A stretch of DNA of 64,000 bases. It comes from Strix aluco. Its lineage: Eukaryota; Chordata; Aves; Strigiformes; Strigidae. The notes below the pieces were generated by a model. It was given only the letters and a program-made list of their open reading frames with translations, was not told the DNA's origin and searched no databases. A program made the position numbers and the translations under genes. Every line of letters begins with the position of its first letter. Positions within the stretch are counted from its first letter, which is position 1. Positions 39,001 to 50,800 of this stretch are shown piece after piece. The stretch is from contig NC_133939.1 of NCBI RefSeq assembly GCF_031877795.1, forward strand, positions 8,165,698 through 8,229,697, given 5' to 3'.

Positions 39001-42000
39001 AGTAAATGTGTGCCACGAACCAAGTGAACTGGTAGTATAAAAATAAATGCTGATGTCAGCCAAAGAGAAGGCAGAGATGTCAATAAAAGACTAATGGGAT
39101 AGATCAAGGGTAAGACCCATTCATATGGAAGTTTTCCTTCCCCTTCCCTTTAGCCCCCCTTTCTGAAAAAACACAAGTAATGAAAAACTAACAGCATATG
39201 TGATGAACGTAGTTTCTGTTATAAAGCACTTGACATTTCAAGTTTCCCTTTCAAAATACTAACAGACAGCAAGTTATTGCCACTATCCTAAGTACAAGAC
39301 TGCAGCCAACAAGTGCCCAGAGCCGTGGTACACGAGTCAGACTGTCAGCACCAAGACACAGTCCAGTTTTTACAGCCACTTCAGATCTCAGTTCCTAAGC
39401 AGGTACCACAAACTTAAAGAACATTTCAAACCTACCTGGAGAATTACCTGGTTAATTTTTCTCCAGTATTCACAGGGCTCACAAAATTAATATGCATTAA
39501 TATGCAACTAGAATTCACTTTTTTCAGATTTCTGTTTATAAAACAAATATTCCAGTATTATAGGACAGAATGTTTCATAATTGAACAAGATGCATCATGG
39601 CCACTACTGTTGTTTTACATCTTTTGCTTTGAAGAATCTCTTCCATTTTGATTACAAAGAATGTGGAGGAACACACACTGTCCAGGCTTTAAAAATCTTT
39701 CTTACCTCCTTCGCTTTTTCTTCCTCTCAGAAAACATTAACATTTTTAAGTTTCATCCTAAGCAATGAAAAAAATCTGAGGTATTCTGTTCAAATATAAT
39801 TAATTACACTTTTAAATTCTAGGGAAAATGATTTGTCTAATTTTCTAACAAATCTGTATTTCCAAGTGTGCCAGGAAACCGTCAAAGAACATCCTTCTAC
39901 ATAGTAGCAAACTCGGTATTTTTGTAACAACATTGTGCTGCTACTGCATGGTGGGAACTACAGTGAACTACATATTAAAACCAAACCCACTGTGGTACTG
40001 CAGTAGAAAAGTACTAGTTTACCTTTGGAACCTCAGCCAGACATAAGGTACAAAGCAAAAGGACATTTAGAATTAATTTCATTTTCTGGAAGAAATATTT
40101 AAAACAATTAAATTTTGAAACTATCAGTTCACTTCAACATGCTGAATTTTTTTTAGTCTAATCTACATATACATTCCAAATTCCATATGTTCAGAAGAAA
40201 ATATGCAACTGTGTACATAATTTTAAGAAACAAAGTTGTGCAGGAAAAATATTTCCTGCACCCAAAAGAATGTCTTTACCACAAACAGTAATCAACACCA
40301 AATATGTACCATACTGCTTAGCCTTGAAAGTTCATTGTTGTTGTTTGACAGGCTACAAAAACACACCTCTGTGTGAAACAGCATCAATGAAGCAGAAATT
40401 ATGGGGCGGGGGGAGGGGGAAGAGAGACTGTATTTTATACCAGTCTAATCACTAATAACATGGAGTTACAAAAAAAGAAAAACTCTGGCATTCTTCTCCC
40501 CTCTTCCTAAAAGGATAATAATGTTTGTGCTTTATGTGCAGTGTTTTTCTATTTCTGTTCCACTACTAGCCACAGAACTCACCCTTTCATCAGCACAGAA
40601 TTCTTCTCCAAAGGAGGCTGGAAAGTTAAATTGCAGAAAGGAACATAATAAAAGGGGCAGTGAAAGATAAAAAGATGCCTAAATACTGAGATACAGGCAT
40701 GCAGAAATTTTTCTTCTTTTTTAATAATAGTGCTCAGACCCTTGCTGTCTTTTAACTCCAAAATTACTCCAGTCATTTCTATAGACTGGATAGGAAGAGG
40801 GCACAAATTCAGGGTGTTTAATCAGAGCTGTACCCTCAAAGATGTGATGACTGGTCCGCAAGGTATTGAAGAACTCTATCAGACCAGCAAACAACTTGAG
40901 AATCCAAGAAACTGCCACAACCAGTCACCTTCATGGAAGTCTTGGCTTGCCAATGAAGCTACTTCCTGAAGAATCTCTGTATGGAGATGTGGACACAGGT
41001 GTTGTGAATGTTCAGATTCATTAACAGGTCTCCTTTGTGAATAATGAGGATGACAGAGGCCAGCACTACCATACCCAGCTCAGTCTTCTGAATGTCAGTA
41101 TTTAACTCTCCTCACATTTAACCTAGTGAACATGGGTTGCCTCCTTTTCTCCAACAAGCAGAACATGTTGCTTTATGACACAAGAGAAACAACTCTACAG
41201 GTTTAGCATATTATTTCTTATCAAAGGAGCAGCCTCACAGAAATGAGGTCTTTGAAGAAGATGGAGGTAAGGGACTAAAGGCCAGCAAGAAACAAAAGGT
41301 ACATAATCTTCAGCTACAGTATCAAGAACACAGGCATGTGATACAGTGCACAGCTATGCACAGTGGAATGAAGCTGGCCTGCTCCCCATTAGAGGTCTAA
41401 GCAAAAGGAAAAAGATGACACAGAAGAGCACAGATTTTAAGATCAAGCCACATCTCCAGGCATTAGTAATGAGGCTGAGATGAAGGAGGCAGTGCCATGT
41501 CTCATCACAAACTCTTCAGAATGCACCTACCTCTGCTCTCCTGACAGATATCTTTATTAGAGAAAGAAGAAAAGCAGCAGCAAATTAAAATCCTCCCAGC
41601 CTCCACACAGGCCTGCATAACAGGCCGTAACACTCTTCTCTCCAGCAAGAGAGAAAAAGCATCAGGGAAAAATACTATGGTACACTGCAAGAGACCAGTA
41701 CCATGTGCTGGCACTGGGGTAGAAGATGCTGATTTTAAAGAATATCAAGATAATGAGTGCAATTCAGTTAAGACCCAGATTCTCCTGCACTTAAAGTAGT
41801 AGTGCAAAATCTAGGTGAAACTGGATGTAGAGAAGCCGGCTGTGCACACTCTGCTTAAAAATACTGATGAACATGAAAAAGATTGTTGACTAACTCCTAC
41901 ACGTGGCCCTGTAAAGATGCCAAGAATGGCACAGAACGGTTAAATAATGTTGGGGGAGGATCCAAGGAGGTATCATAGCCTGCTTCAAAAGCTAGTAGAT

Positions 42001-42843
42001 TGGAGAGGGAGATGGGTTTTTTGGTTTGGTTTTGCGGGTTTTTTTGGAAGTATTGAAATCTATGCCCTTGTTCCGAGTTTATCAGGAAAAACTTCATCTA
42101 AACAGTAAATACCCCTGCCATACAAGTCACTAGATGGGATGCAGGTGCACACAGGCTGAACTTTTAGTAAAGCTATCAAGACTACCAGCTGAGAAGTAAA
42201 TTACCATTGACAGGTACAGATCCTGAAGTAGCAAACCATCCTATCTAAAGGAAACTGCACCAGCATAGGAACTTTTCACCACATCTTCCTGCAGGCTGAA
42301 GAAAAGGCCAGGGAAGGTAAAAGTATATCCTCTGTTGACATTCAGGGAGACACAAGGTTCCTTGGTTTCAGTAACAGACACTCTGCTCTGAATTTTTGCA
42401 TGGACAAGCACAGACAGAACTACTGTACAGTAGTAAAGCCACTATGGTAGACACAAGCAGCAGAACACTGTACGGCTGTGAGCTGCTTAAAGAATGCAAT
42501 GTCCTACAGTTCCAAACGAAATTATTTTAAGTATCATATCAGCTGCCAGTGGCATAAAAGTGCGAAGCTAACCAACATGAAACACATCTGTTCAAAAGTA
42601 TATAACAACTTACCCTTTATCAGAGTATAAAACCTCAAAATAATTCCTGATTTATTGTTTCAACAGCTGTATATTTCTTTTTTTTCCCCTTTCAATTACT
42701 GTTTAGCAATTAGAAAGTCCCAACTGTACCTTTTCTGCCTTTTTGTCAGAGATATCTTGCTTTTCTAGAACTGCCATACTTTCCTTCAGGTTCTTCACTA
42801 TGTCTGCAGGAGACTTGTGGGACTTGCCAAAAGGGAATGGCAT
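23860..42843 (-). CDS. CAB39: CAB39 (MO25alpha) coding region, complete, eight coding exons
   Basis: Encodes MO25alpha, a cytoplasmic helical-repeat (armadillo/HEAT-like) scaffold. It binds the pseudokinase STRAD and stabilises the active LKB1-STRAD-MO25 complex upstream of AMPK, and it also activates some STE20-family kinases. Joining 42730-42843, 34463-34627, 30485-30603, 27435-27603, 26621-26680, 25906-25971, 24911-25054 and 23860-24048 gives 341 codons plus a TAA stop, exactly the vertebrate length. The product starts [20 protein letters not shown] and ends RPAQQEA, matching mammalian MO25alpha as I remember it. By my count Arg227 and Met260, reported in the STRAD C-terminal WEF-motif pocket, are present. 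All introns are GT-AG. CAB39L, the paralogue, is less likely because the N- and C-termini fit CAB39. Intron sizes downstream of the first coding exon are about 8.1, 3.9, 2.9, 0.75, 0.65, 0.85 and 0.86 kb. Confidence 0.97.
24911..25054 (-). CDS. CAB39: CAB39 coding exon 7 (codons 232-279)
   Basis: 144 nt, 48 codons from [20 protein letters not shown] to FEAFHVFK, phase 0, acceptor TTTAG and donor AAG|GTATGT. It encodes the penultimate helical repeats, including the [17 protein letters not shown] block and Met260 of the STRAD-binding surface. The open frame running past the donor into [10 protein letters not shown] is intron read-through, not protein. Confidence 0.96.
25906..25971 (-). CDS. CAB39: CAB39 coding exon 6 (codons 210-231)
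   Basis: 66 nt, 22 codons starting [19 protein letters not shown] and ending LK, phase 0, with a GCTTAG acceptor and an AAG|GTAAGG donor. By residue count this exon carries Arg227 and Lys231, reported in structural work to line the pocket that receives the STRAD WEF tail. Too short to be visible as a long reading frame. Confidence 0.95.
26621..26680 (-). CDS. CAB39: CAB39 coding exon 5 (codons 190-209)
   Basis: 60 nt, exactly 20 codons, reading [20 protein letters not shown]. It is flanked by a T-rich tract ending ACAG and a GTGAGC donor, and is phase 0 at both ends. The exon is too short to show up as a long open frame. Its sequence is the expected link between the AFATFK and FFSEYEKLL segments. 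Confidence 0.95.
27435..27603 (-). CDS. CAB39: CAB39 coding exon 4 (end of codon 133 to codon 189)
   Basis: 169 nt. One base completes the split Gly codon, followed by 56 codons from [20 protein letters not shown] to [10 protein letters not shown]. The acceptor is AAATAG and the donor AAG|GTAATT. This is the central, strongly conserved part of MO25alpha, containing the [20 protein letters not shown] stretch typical of the family. Confidence 0.96.
30485..30603 (-). CDS. CAB39: CAB39 coding exon 3 (codons 94-132 plus 2 nt)
   Basis: 119 nt, beginning [20 protein letters not shown] and ending NILFMLLK plus GG, the first two bases of a Gly codon completed in the next exon. The acceptor is TTGACAG and the donor GTATGT. 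It encodes further helical-repeat segments of the scaffold. No open frame of 60 residues covers it, because the intron on each side brings stops; it was found by looking for the missing MO25 segment. Confidence 0.95.
33511..33535 (+). other. Potential G-quadruplex motif in CAB39 intron 3
   Basis: GGG, GGGG, GGGG and GGGG runs separated by AGTTA, T and TGGA meet the usual G3+N1-7 rule. The G-rich strand is the strand opposite the CAB39 RNA, so a structure would form in DNA rather than in the pre-mRNA. Confidence 0.6.
34463..34627 (-). CDS. CAB39: CAB39 coding exon 2 (codons 39-93)
   Basis: 165 nt, 55 whole codons, from [10 protein letters not shown] to LQLIDFE, bounded by a TAG acceptor and a GAG|GTAAGA donor. 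It encodes the first helical repeat region of MO25alpha and follows coding exon 1 in phase 0. An ATG inside it ([10 protein letters not shown]) starts the longest open frame, but it is an internal Met, not the gene start. Confidence 0.96.
36755..36997 (-). mobile_element. CR1 LINE 3'-end fragment, older
   Basis: Plus-strand reading shows the reverse complement of a CR1 3' end: a decayed tail, then CAGGTTGGAAGGTACCTCAG, GGCCAGCCCTGCTCTGAACA, CTAGGCAACCTGTACCAATG and CATCGTGAAGAGACTTGC, in the standard order. Divergence from the familiar consensus is clear and there is no coding frame left. It sits in CAB39 intron 2. Confidence 0.85.
37540..37706. repeat. AT-rich low-complexity / TA microsatellite tract
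   Basis: About 170 bases made mostly of TATATA runs interrupted by short AT-rich words, ending in a pure (TA)n run near 37687-37706. It lies in CAB39 intron 2. Length is likely polymorphic. Confidence 0.9.
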
Positions 42844-42886
42844 GATTGCGAGCCACAAGGTCTGCCTTCTACAACTCCTGCTTCAC
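42730..42886 (-). CDS. CAB39: CAB39 first coding exon (5'UTR end plus codons 1-38)
   Basis: On the minus strand a long pyrimidine tract ending CCAG precedes position 42886. Then come 43 nt of 5'UTR and the ATG at 42843-42841, with A at -3, a favourable context. Coding sequence covers 42843-42730: 38 codons ending KKAEK, phase 0, followed by a GTACAG donor. There is no upstream ATG in the 43-nt leader. Because an acceptor precedes the leader, at least one further non-coding exon lies upstream, at higher coordinates. The encoded segment is the N-terminal helical cap of MO25. Confidence 0.95.
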
Positions 42887-45742
42887 CTGGAAAAGAAGAA
42901 AAAAAAGCATGTCAAAAATAGAAACATGAAGTCAGTATAACAATACACATGAAGATCAAGAGAGAGTAGCAAAGGTATTCGTATGTGGAATAACCATCCT
43001 TGACAGCTGAACTAGAGCTTGCCCTGACAAACTTCAATGCTTGTGTTTCTAATTCTTTTAAAACACAACACACAGAATCTAAGAACTCATATTAAGATCA
43101 TTATCTTATGCTACGGGAACAAATTAAAGGGTACATTAATTATATCCAAAGCCACATACTGTATAAATGCCACATACAGGCAAGACAAGGATAAATTATT
43201 TCAACTGATGCTGTCAAGCAAAACGCCTTCTTATATTAGGTCTTTGACACACAAGTCACTATGTCTCAGTGGCTCTGCAGTGACTGTCCAGGTACATGCT
43301 TTTACGCATATTCATTCCATAACAAATGCAAAGCAGACTGCAAAGCCTGCGCCTTAAGTGCAGGAGCTACGAGCATGATGCAGATGAGGCTACAGACAGC
43401 AGCTTATTCTTACATCACAACCCTTGGTATGTCCTGGCTTTTTCGTATCAATATTACTGTAACTTCATACTGAAATAGTCTCATCCCACTCATTTTATGG
43501 AAAACAAAATTGAACACCAATAATAGGGACATAAATAAGCCACTTGAAAACATTACAACCAAACACCCAATAGGTATCTTTTTCAAAAAGATAAAACTTG
43601 TCTTACAGGAGCAATTTTCCTTCCCTAAAAATACCTGGCTCTTGAATCCAAATACATTCATTTCTCTGTATATTCACATATATTTGCTTTTACACACACA
43701 CACTTCTGTATACCAAATAGAAAAGTATGACTACTATAAATGAGTATACAAAAGCTTTTGTTACTGAACACATACACCCCCATTTAAACAATAATAAAAA
43801 CTTCTTACAAGTGAATTCCATAAAGCATACTTCTAGAACTCTAATCTAGACAAAAAAGAACAGGAAATCCTGCATCAAAAATGCTGACAGTGCTACTTCT
43901 GCTAGACACAAAAGACAGCTGAAGCTGACAGAGCAGAGATTACACTGTCATTACAAAGGAGGGATATTACCCTGGAAGTTAGTAATTTCTATCTCCATAC
44001 AATGTCTGTGAAGTTAGTAACAAGTCAACTATAACCAGTACCTGTTGAAGTTTCTTATCTAATACCGTGCACTTTGATCCTTGATTAAAAGACCAGCTCA
44101 TTCACCATGAACTCCAAAGGGTTAATCCTGATCTTATTCAATCATGTTTTGATCAAGGATTAAAAATATCAATTTGATACTATTTTTGAGTTATTTCGAT
44201 TTTTAACACAAACAAGTTGGCTGGCCCAAGGGCAACAATTTAAAGGTGAAGAACAGAAGCACTTAGATCTTTAGCCAAGAAAATCTCCATAAATAGGTAT
44301 TTCGGGTAACCAGCTACAGAGATCGTACCTTCACTGTTCCGTGCCTGCAACTGACCTAATGAAGCTCATAAAAAGCATAAGGTAGGTAATTTTTAATCAG
44401 ACTACTTTCAGATAAAAATATCAGCATGAAGGTTGAAACAAGACCTTCCACAAGCCATTTCCATTCTTTAACAGATCACAAGGACTTTCTGTTGCTTTTA
44501 TTTTGTAGTATAAGAATTGTCTCATTATAGTAATCTCTCATTCATAGTCTGCACAAAGAAGGGGTTGTAACACTGAAATTACAAATGTGGGACTGGTACC
44601 CTAAAAGATTAAAAAACGTGCCCACAGGTAAAAGAATTTTACACCTCAACTTTGTCACATATAGTGGAACAGAAGCCTACCTTCAAGAAAAGCATGACTA
44701 CTCATTGTTATTTAATGAAAATGTAATGGCATTTAAAACAGTGTTTAATGAAAATGATGGTATTTTCACACCACACAGGAATTTCTTTTCTAGAAAGAGA
44801 CAGATGTGAAAATAAGTACCATTTCCCCACAACATAGATGACATAACCTCAAGCATCACAGCAACATTTGAAACGTTCCCTTTATCTCTCCCTTTGATTA
44901 CAACTCCTGACAAATAAACCCTGAAAACAAAGCTGGATTCTTTCATGTTTGCATATCATCACGGGTCATAATAGTATTTAACAACTACTCAGCATATTCA
45001 TTCTGGAAGATGGTTATGCCCATGTAATAGAGCAGGACTGGCTCAAAAAGTTGCTAGTCTTAATTCCCTGGATTACATGTTAAAACAGAATAAAATCCTG
45101 CAGGAATCAAAACAGTTCTTTCAGAGAATAAATATATTATATGGAATTACAGAATCTGGTATTACAGCATTATACAAAGAAAAGAAATCAAACCCAAGAA
45201 AATATGTGCACACTGATTTTCTGGATCACAACTGTGTTACTTCTAAACTAAAAGACTACATGGATAACATATATAACACAAAGAAATATGGGATAATGAC
45301 AAACAACTGTCCTCATGGTGTGCCCAGTGTCTAGTTTTGCAAAACCTGATTTCCCTCCAGATAGTGCTCAATTTCTTCTTTAAATTAAGAATCGTCTACC
45401 ATTTTGACTTATTGATGAAATTTTCCAGGTTCTGCATAAATCAGATACATCTACACGCATACACAAGTCATACACAGGGTTTATTGTACGTACCAGCATA
45501 TCTAATAGAAAATAATCAATTAATAACAGTTCACTACCATATATATTTATACTAAACATTTTTTCCCAAATCAGTGAAGTTCCTGTATGAAACTCTCATA
45601 CGCAATTTACAAAAATCAGGAAAGACTGCCAGCACCAGCAAGAAGGAAATCCACATCCTTGATTACTGAAGGTGACATTTTGCTTCAAGGTATTTCATTT
45701 ATTATATAAAATTGAATAAATGCATTGTTCCTGCTATTTCAG

Positions 45743-46070
45743 TTTTATTACTGGAAGGAATGCAGTGGCACTGCCAGGAACATCATCTGGGGCCTCAGGA
45801 CTGAAGAACCCACCAACCCTGAAGCAAAACTCTATTACTGAAGAACCTGTGTCACATCCTGACAACAAAAAGCAGGAGCAGTCCTTTGTCTCTCAGAGCT
45901 GTACTTCAGGCAGTGAGGAGAACATAGACAGGCTGTTCTCTTTTCAACCCAGCAAAACTACCCCAAGCAGCACTCCGTGCACAATAGACAATGACATCTG
46001 TGTGAGATCGGAAAGAACTGCAACCACTCACATCTGCAAAACGAGAAAAAAAGGAAACAACATCAAATGA
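45743..46070 (+). other. Orphan coding-like segment in CAB39 intron 1, opposite strand
   Basis: After an acceptor-like CTGCTATTTCAG, a frame runs 109 codons to a TGA at 46068-46070; an in-frame ATG lies just before it at 45720. The peptide is hydrophilic and rich in S, T, P, N and K (for example GTSSGASGLKNPPTLKQNSI and a TRKKGNNIK end), unlike translated AT-rich intron. The base composition is less AT-rich than its surroundings. It could be a terminal exon of an antisense gene, a retrocopy fragment, or chance. I do not recognise a parent protein. Confidence 0.3.
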
Positions 46071-47787
46071 CATTTTCTGTAAATAAGAAGAGACTTTACA
46101 TCATGTCAAATGAGAACTGTTTCACATTACTAGCACCTGGCTGCCTTGCAAATTCATGATAAAATTCTGATTGTGACTTAAGAAAGGGATCGCAGGACTC
46201 AAGAGTTGAACTGCAACAAGTACATGGACAGCTCTGTGCTCTGCTGGGCTGCTCTGCTTTATCTTACCTTCCCAGAAACCTCACTGCTTTTGTCCATTTC
46301 TTAAAAGAGACCATGAACGATACTATACAAAACTCAGGCTTAGGCATGCATTTTATTTCACCAATACTCAAGCATGTCAAACCTAACAAAATCTAAGGTC
46401 CTCAAAGTATTGGTGTCACGGCCACATTTAGAAATCTTAAATGACATTATAAATCCAAATGGACCGTCAAACAACAATACGGCATGTAGCCAAATACCCA
46501 GAGATTTAAGCACGACTGACACACAGCGAATGACACACACTCAGGCACACTGGGACATTTGGGCTTTTGTGATAACAAGAGACAGTAGTCCCACTGTTTC
46601 AGATAGTATATAATTTCCAGCTCTGTCAATGCAGTATGCATCCGTGCACAGTTTACTTTATGTATAAGGCTTTATATTTTTTTATTCACTACATTGACCA
46701 CACAATCAATTAATGTCCAATTTAAAACTAATGCCTTCCATATACAAGATTGCTTTTTTAACTAAGCAGGCAACACTTAAAAGTGTTTCTCTGTGAGGAC
46801 AGCCCTCTTGCAGCAAAAAAATGCTGCAAGAACAAATACAGAAGCACAATTCTCTAAAAAATGGATTCACTAGCCTGGAGTATGCTCTCTTGTAAACTTT
46901 TTCTTATTTGAAGGGTAAAATAATGTGCTACCTATGTAACAGTAGAAATGCATGCTACAGTGTAAAACCTGATTACTTAGTAGAAGGATGGTTTTGGTAT
47001 TGTAGGTGGTGTGGTTCTTTAAATAAAGCATATTGTAAGATGCCTGCATGACTATTTTCAAGGAAAAAACACTGGTACAAGAAATAGTACAATAATGCTT
47101 ATGACTGCAGTGACACGTGCAAAGAGTTACTCCACATACAAATGAATTACTGGCACTGAAGTCTCAGCGGTGCAAGCTTTCAAAGCTACAATGAAGGTAA
47201 AGGAATACTAGCTGTATAAGCAAAGACACAAAAGCAAACTCAGCCTTTCTGCTTATCACATACCATGGATTACCACAACATTAAAAAGTTGTAACTTTTT
47301 TTCTCTGCACAGAAGTATAATCCATAAATAAAGCATCACATGAATTCAAGTATTCACACTATTCCAGCTCAGAGGAGCAAATGTCCACCTTTCCCCCATG
47401 CAAAATACTAGTTAAACAATGTACAAAAAACCCACACTCCTAATTTTGTGAAACCACCAGGTATAATAAACTCAATTTTTTTATGATATTGTAGGAGTCA
47501 CAGATTAATTGCACTATATTAAGTCTTCAGCTAGATCCTGTTGCCTTGTTTACACACCAAGAGTTTAAGGTGACTGCTTTTTGTAACCTCCTACAGGGGA
47601 GGAAAAAAACCCTTCAGCCACTTTCTGGCTACAATTGCACAGGTTAAAAAAATTCAGGCCTAGTGAAAAAGCACATGTAACATCCAGTTAACGTGCACAT
47701 AAGAAAACTACTGAAGATCAAACAAAATCAACATAATTTTAATAAGGCCAAATAATTAACGGTAAGGTTCCCCAAGACAAATGAGCC

Positions 47788-47892
47788 AGCCCAACGGCGG
47801 GCTGTCGCCAAAGGGGCAGTCCCATTCCCCCCTCCGCTTGCAGCACCGCGCTCCTTCCCTGCTTTTACGTCAGGGCCAGCTGACGCAGCCCT
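47788..47892. promoter_or_regulatory. CpG-enriched patch with CRE-like site, possible alternative promoter
   Basis: About eight CpGs in 105 bases inside AT-rich intron, with CCCCCCTCCGC, CACCGCGCTCC and TTACGTCA (TGACGTAA on the minus strand, a CREB/ATF-type site) at 47865-47872, then a second half-site TGACGCA. It lies 5 kb upstream of the first CAB39 coding exon. No donor of good quality was found on either strand nearby, so the promoter reading is inference. Confidence 0.3.
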
Positions 47893-50800
47893 GAGCTGAT
47901 TCAACTCACTAAGCTATCAGAAAACTAACACGCCAAAGGAGAGTAAGCAATGAGAAGTATGGGGAATGTAGAAAAAACATCCCTTTGACCAGCAAGTAGC
48001 TATGAATCAGCTCCCTCATCTCATGATCTCACCGTAAGGGCACTAACCACATGGTAAGGCTGGAGCTGAATCAACAGCAAGACTGAAGGGGGAAGCTCAC
48101 TCTCCATCAGTTATTTTGAGTGGTCTGACATTTGTCCAAATGCCCAGTGTGCCGACCAAACTCACCAAAATGGCAGAAGACAACCCAACAAAAATGAGGA
48201 AGAAAAAATATTTCTCAAAGGTTCTTAAGACAAACCAGTACAAGGAGCACTCAGCTGTTAGCCAGAGCCAGCTCAAGAGAGGAAGGAGGAGAGGAGGTGC
48301 CTGGGGCAGGCAGGAAGGGAGGACACACACACCACGTCCTCCTCCTCCTCCAGGTAGAGGGAAGCTGCCAACCTCTATTCTGAAATTGTTACCATGTGTC
48401 GATTACATTCAGCAGCGTTAATAACACGTGGGAGATTGACTCAAGCAAGTAAGTCGATGAGTCTACAAAGCCAAAATACCTAGATTCACAATAAACAGTG
48501 GGTTCTAGTCTGTACACAGATTTTTAATTGACAATTTATCAGTCTATTACTGAAGAAACATGCTGCATCTTGCTAAAGAGAGGCATGTTTGTATTAAAAA
48601 TATAATGCAGTGAACACGTGGTTTGCCCTGATAGAACTGATTTCCCCTTCGAACCTGCTCTTTTGTTATATGCCTCTTGGATTAACAAGGATCATTAAGC
48701 CAATATTGAAAACAGTAATGTAAATCAGTTTTCATCAGGTCTTATTGTTACAAGCAGCTATTAGTTCAGCCAGAATTCACCACTGTGAAGGCTAGTTGAA
48801 ATGATAAAACCAGAAATAGATCAAGAAATTATGCATTTTTAAAAGCACTGCCTCACTCCCAGACATGCCCAGCATCCGGAAGGAAGATTGACAGCCATTC
48901 CTTTGATCCAAGAATCAATTTTTATGCAAGCTACCACGCTCCTTGGGAAAAGAATATTCAAGTACTTCAAAGACAGAAGCAGACACCATATTAGCTGTTC
49001 AGTCCTCTTGTACAAGATTACAGAATTTTACTGGTTATCAGAGTATTTAGCCGTACTTAAGTTACTGACTGTACTTTCTGTAAGTACCATTAGGGAGGAG
49101 AGCAGCAGCTGCCCTGCGCTGCAGCAGGGCACGTGCAGCCGCTGGCATGGCCCCACAGCAGCCAGGTGCCACTGAAGCATCCGAAATACCACCACCAGCT
49201 CATCACTGCAAATTCCTGGCCACAGCACGTCTTCCTGAAAGGCCTCACCACTTCTAATTGCAAAAATATAGTTGACCGAAGGCAGCATCCATCATTTCCT
49301 TCAGTATATTATTTGAGTACTCACAATTCGTCATTAAAACATTCTTCCACATTTTTCACGTGCTGTTGTCTACTACATCTTTCAGTACCCTGGTTCTGGA
49401 TATGTGGTTTCCCACTAGATTAAACAATTTTCTAGAGCCTCAGCATTATACCAAAACCATTTTTCAATTTTCTTTTTGATATGCTAAACAAATTGAAACC
49501 TAACAGCCTCTCACCCAAAATACATGTCTAAATAGCATAGTTTATTAATACAACCTCACACGCAAAGCCTTCCTATCAGGAGGAAATGAGACTGATGAAG
49601 AGCAGAAGCCACACCTCAATCTATTTCAGGGCTCCAGCATGAAGCACTTAGTATAACCATGGCTTTACCTGCAGAGGCATGCCATTAACAGAATGACTAT
49701 GGTTGTTCATGGTAATTACTGGCACTACCAGCTGGCAAAATTTAAGAGTGTACTCCAGCTCTAAGGCATTTTTCTATCCTCTAAATACTTCAGCACATCT
49801 TTTTAGCATTTCTTTCAACATAAGTTTAAAATGTTGATAGAAGGACTGCATCAACTGTCATGCATGTAAGAAGGAAAACTTTTGACATCCTAAATGGCTA
49901 AAGCAATCAATGATCTGTTTGGATCTGTTGTGATATTCTGTGAAGAACGTAATTTATACATAGACATTTTCTTGCAAGACAGGCATGTTCATCTCATACC
50001 TGGCACATCCCAACTACCACTGAACACTAGCATCTTCCTTAAAATTCACTATTAACTTGTTCTATCAAGTCTACAGCACACAAAAGCTTTAATCTGATTC
50101 AAAAGCAGTTTCACAACTCTGCGTCACAGAATTATTCGTGGTGTGACCCACTTAAAAGATTCACATGGAGAAAAAAAATCCCCTAAGAATGGTAACTTAA
50201 TTCAGAGAAAAATTAAAATCATGAAGAAAAAAATTCTCTGCTGTAACACAGATGAACAATTAAGTGAACAAAAAAGATCAATTCAATGTATTCAGAAAAA
50301 AGGAAAATTAGAAAATAAATTTCTACGTAAAAATGAAACATATAATGCGAGATAGCTTCTCGCTTTCTGAAAATTTCAAAGCAATTAAGTCCCCAGCAGT
50401 TTACAGCCCTGCTTGTTTCTTTAGCACCAAATGCCAGTTGATTCCTTTCATTAAGCAGGCTTCTCTCGTGCCATTCAATTACTTTACTGATCCTTCTGCC
50501 TCTTCAAGAGCCACCTCCTCCAGCAGACACCTGCACCACGCTCAGGGAGAAGGGCAGCTACTGCCATTGGCTCTGCTAGCTCACTGCAGTCTCCTAAAAC
50601 TACATTATACCTTGTGACTTGTACACTATTATATTCATTGCAGTTTAACACACAGCTACAGAGCTTTTGCAGAAACTTAAGTTTTTTGCAGTAACTTAAA
50701 GTTTTAAGTAAGGCTGCTGCTTAAAGGGCTTCAGAGATCCATTACAGGCACAAAAGCTTGTTAACACTAATGCTTAGTATCTGAGATCCCAGCTCTTTCT

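Noticed and set aside
40401..40419. G-rich tract GGGGCGGGGGGAGGGGG
   Set aside because: Only three separable G runs, so it does not meet the four-run G-quadruplex rule. The similar tract at 54849-54863 also has three runs.
48097..48421. Minus-strand frame with a hydrophobic LIFVGLSSAILVSLVGTLGI run and a plus-strand basic frame over it
   Set aside because: The hydrophobic run is opposite an A-rich stretch, the frames lack ATG starts, and purine/pyrimidine-biased sequence alone can produce both patterns.
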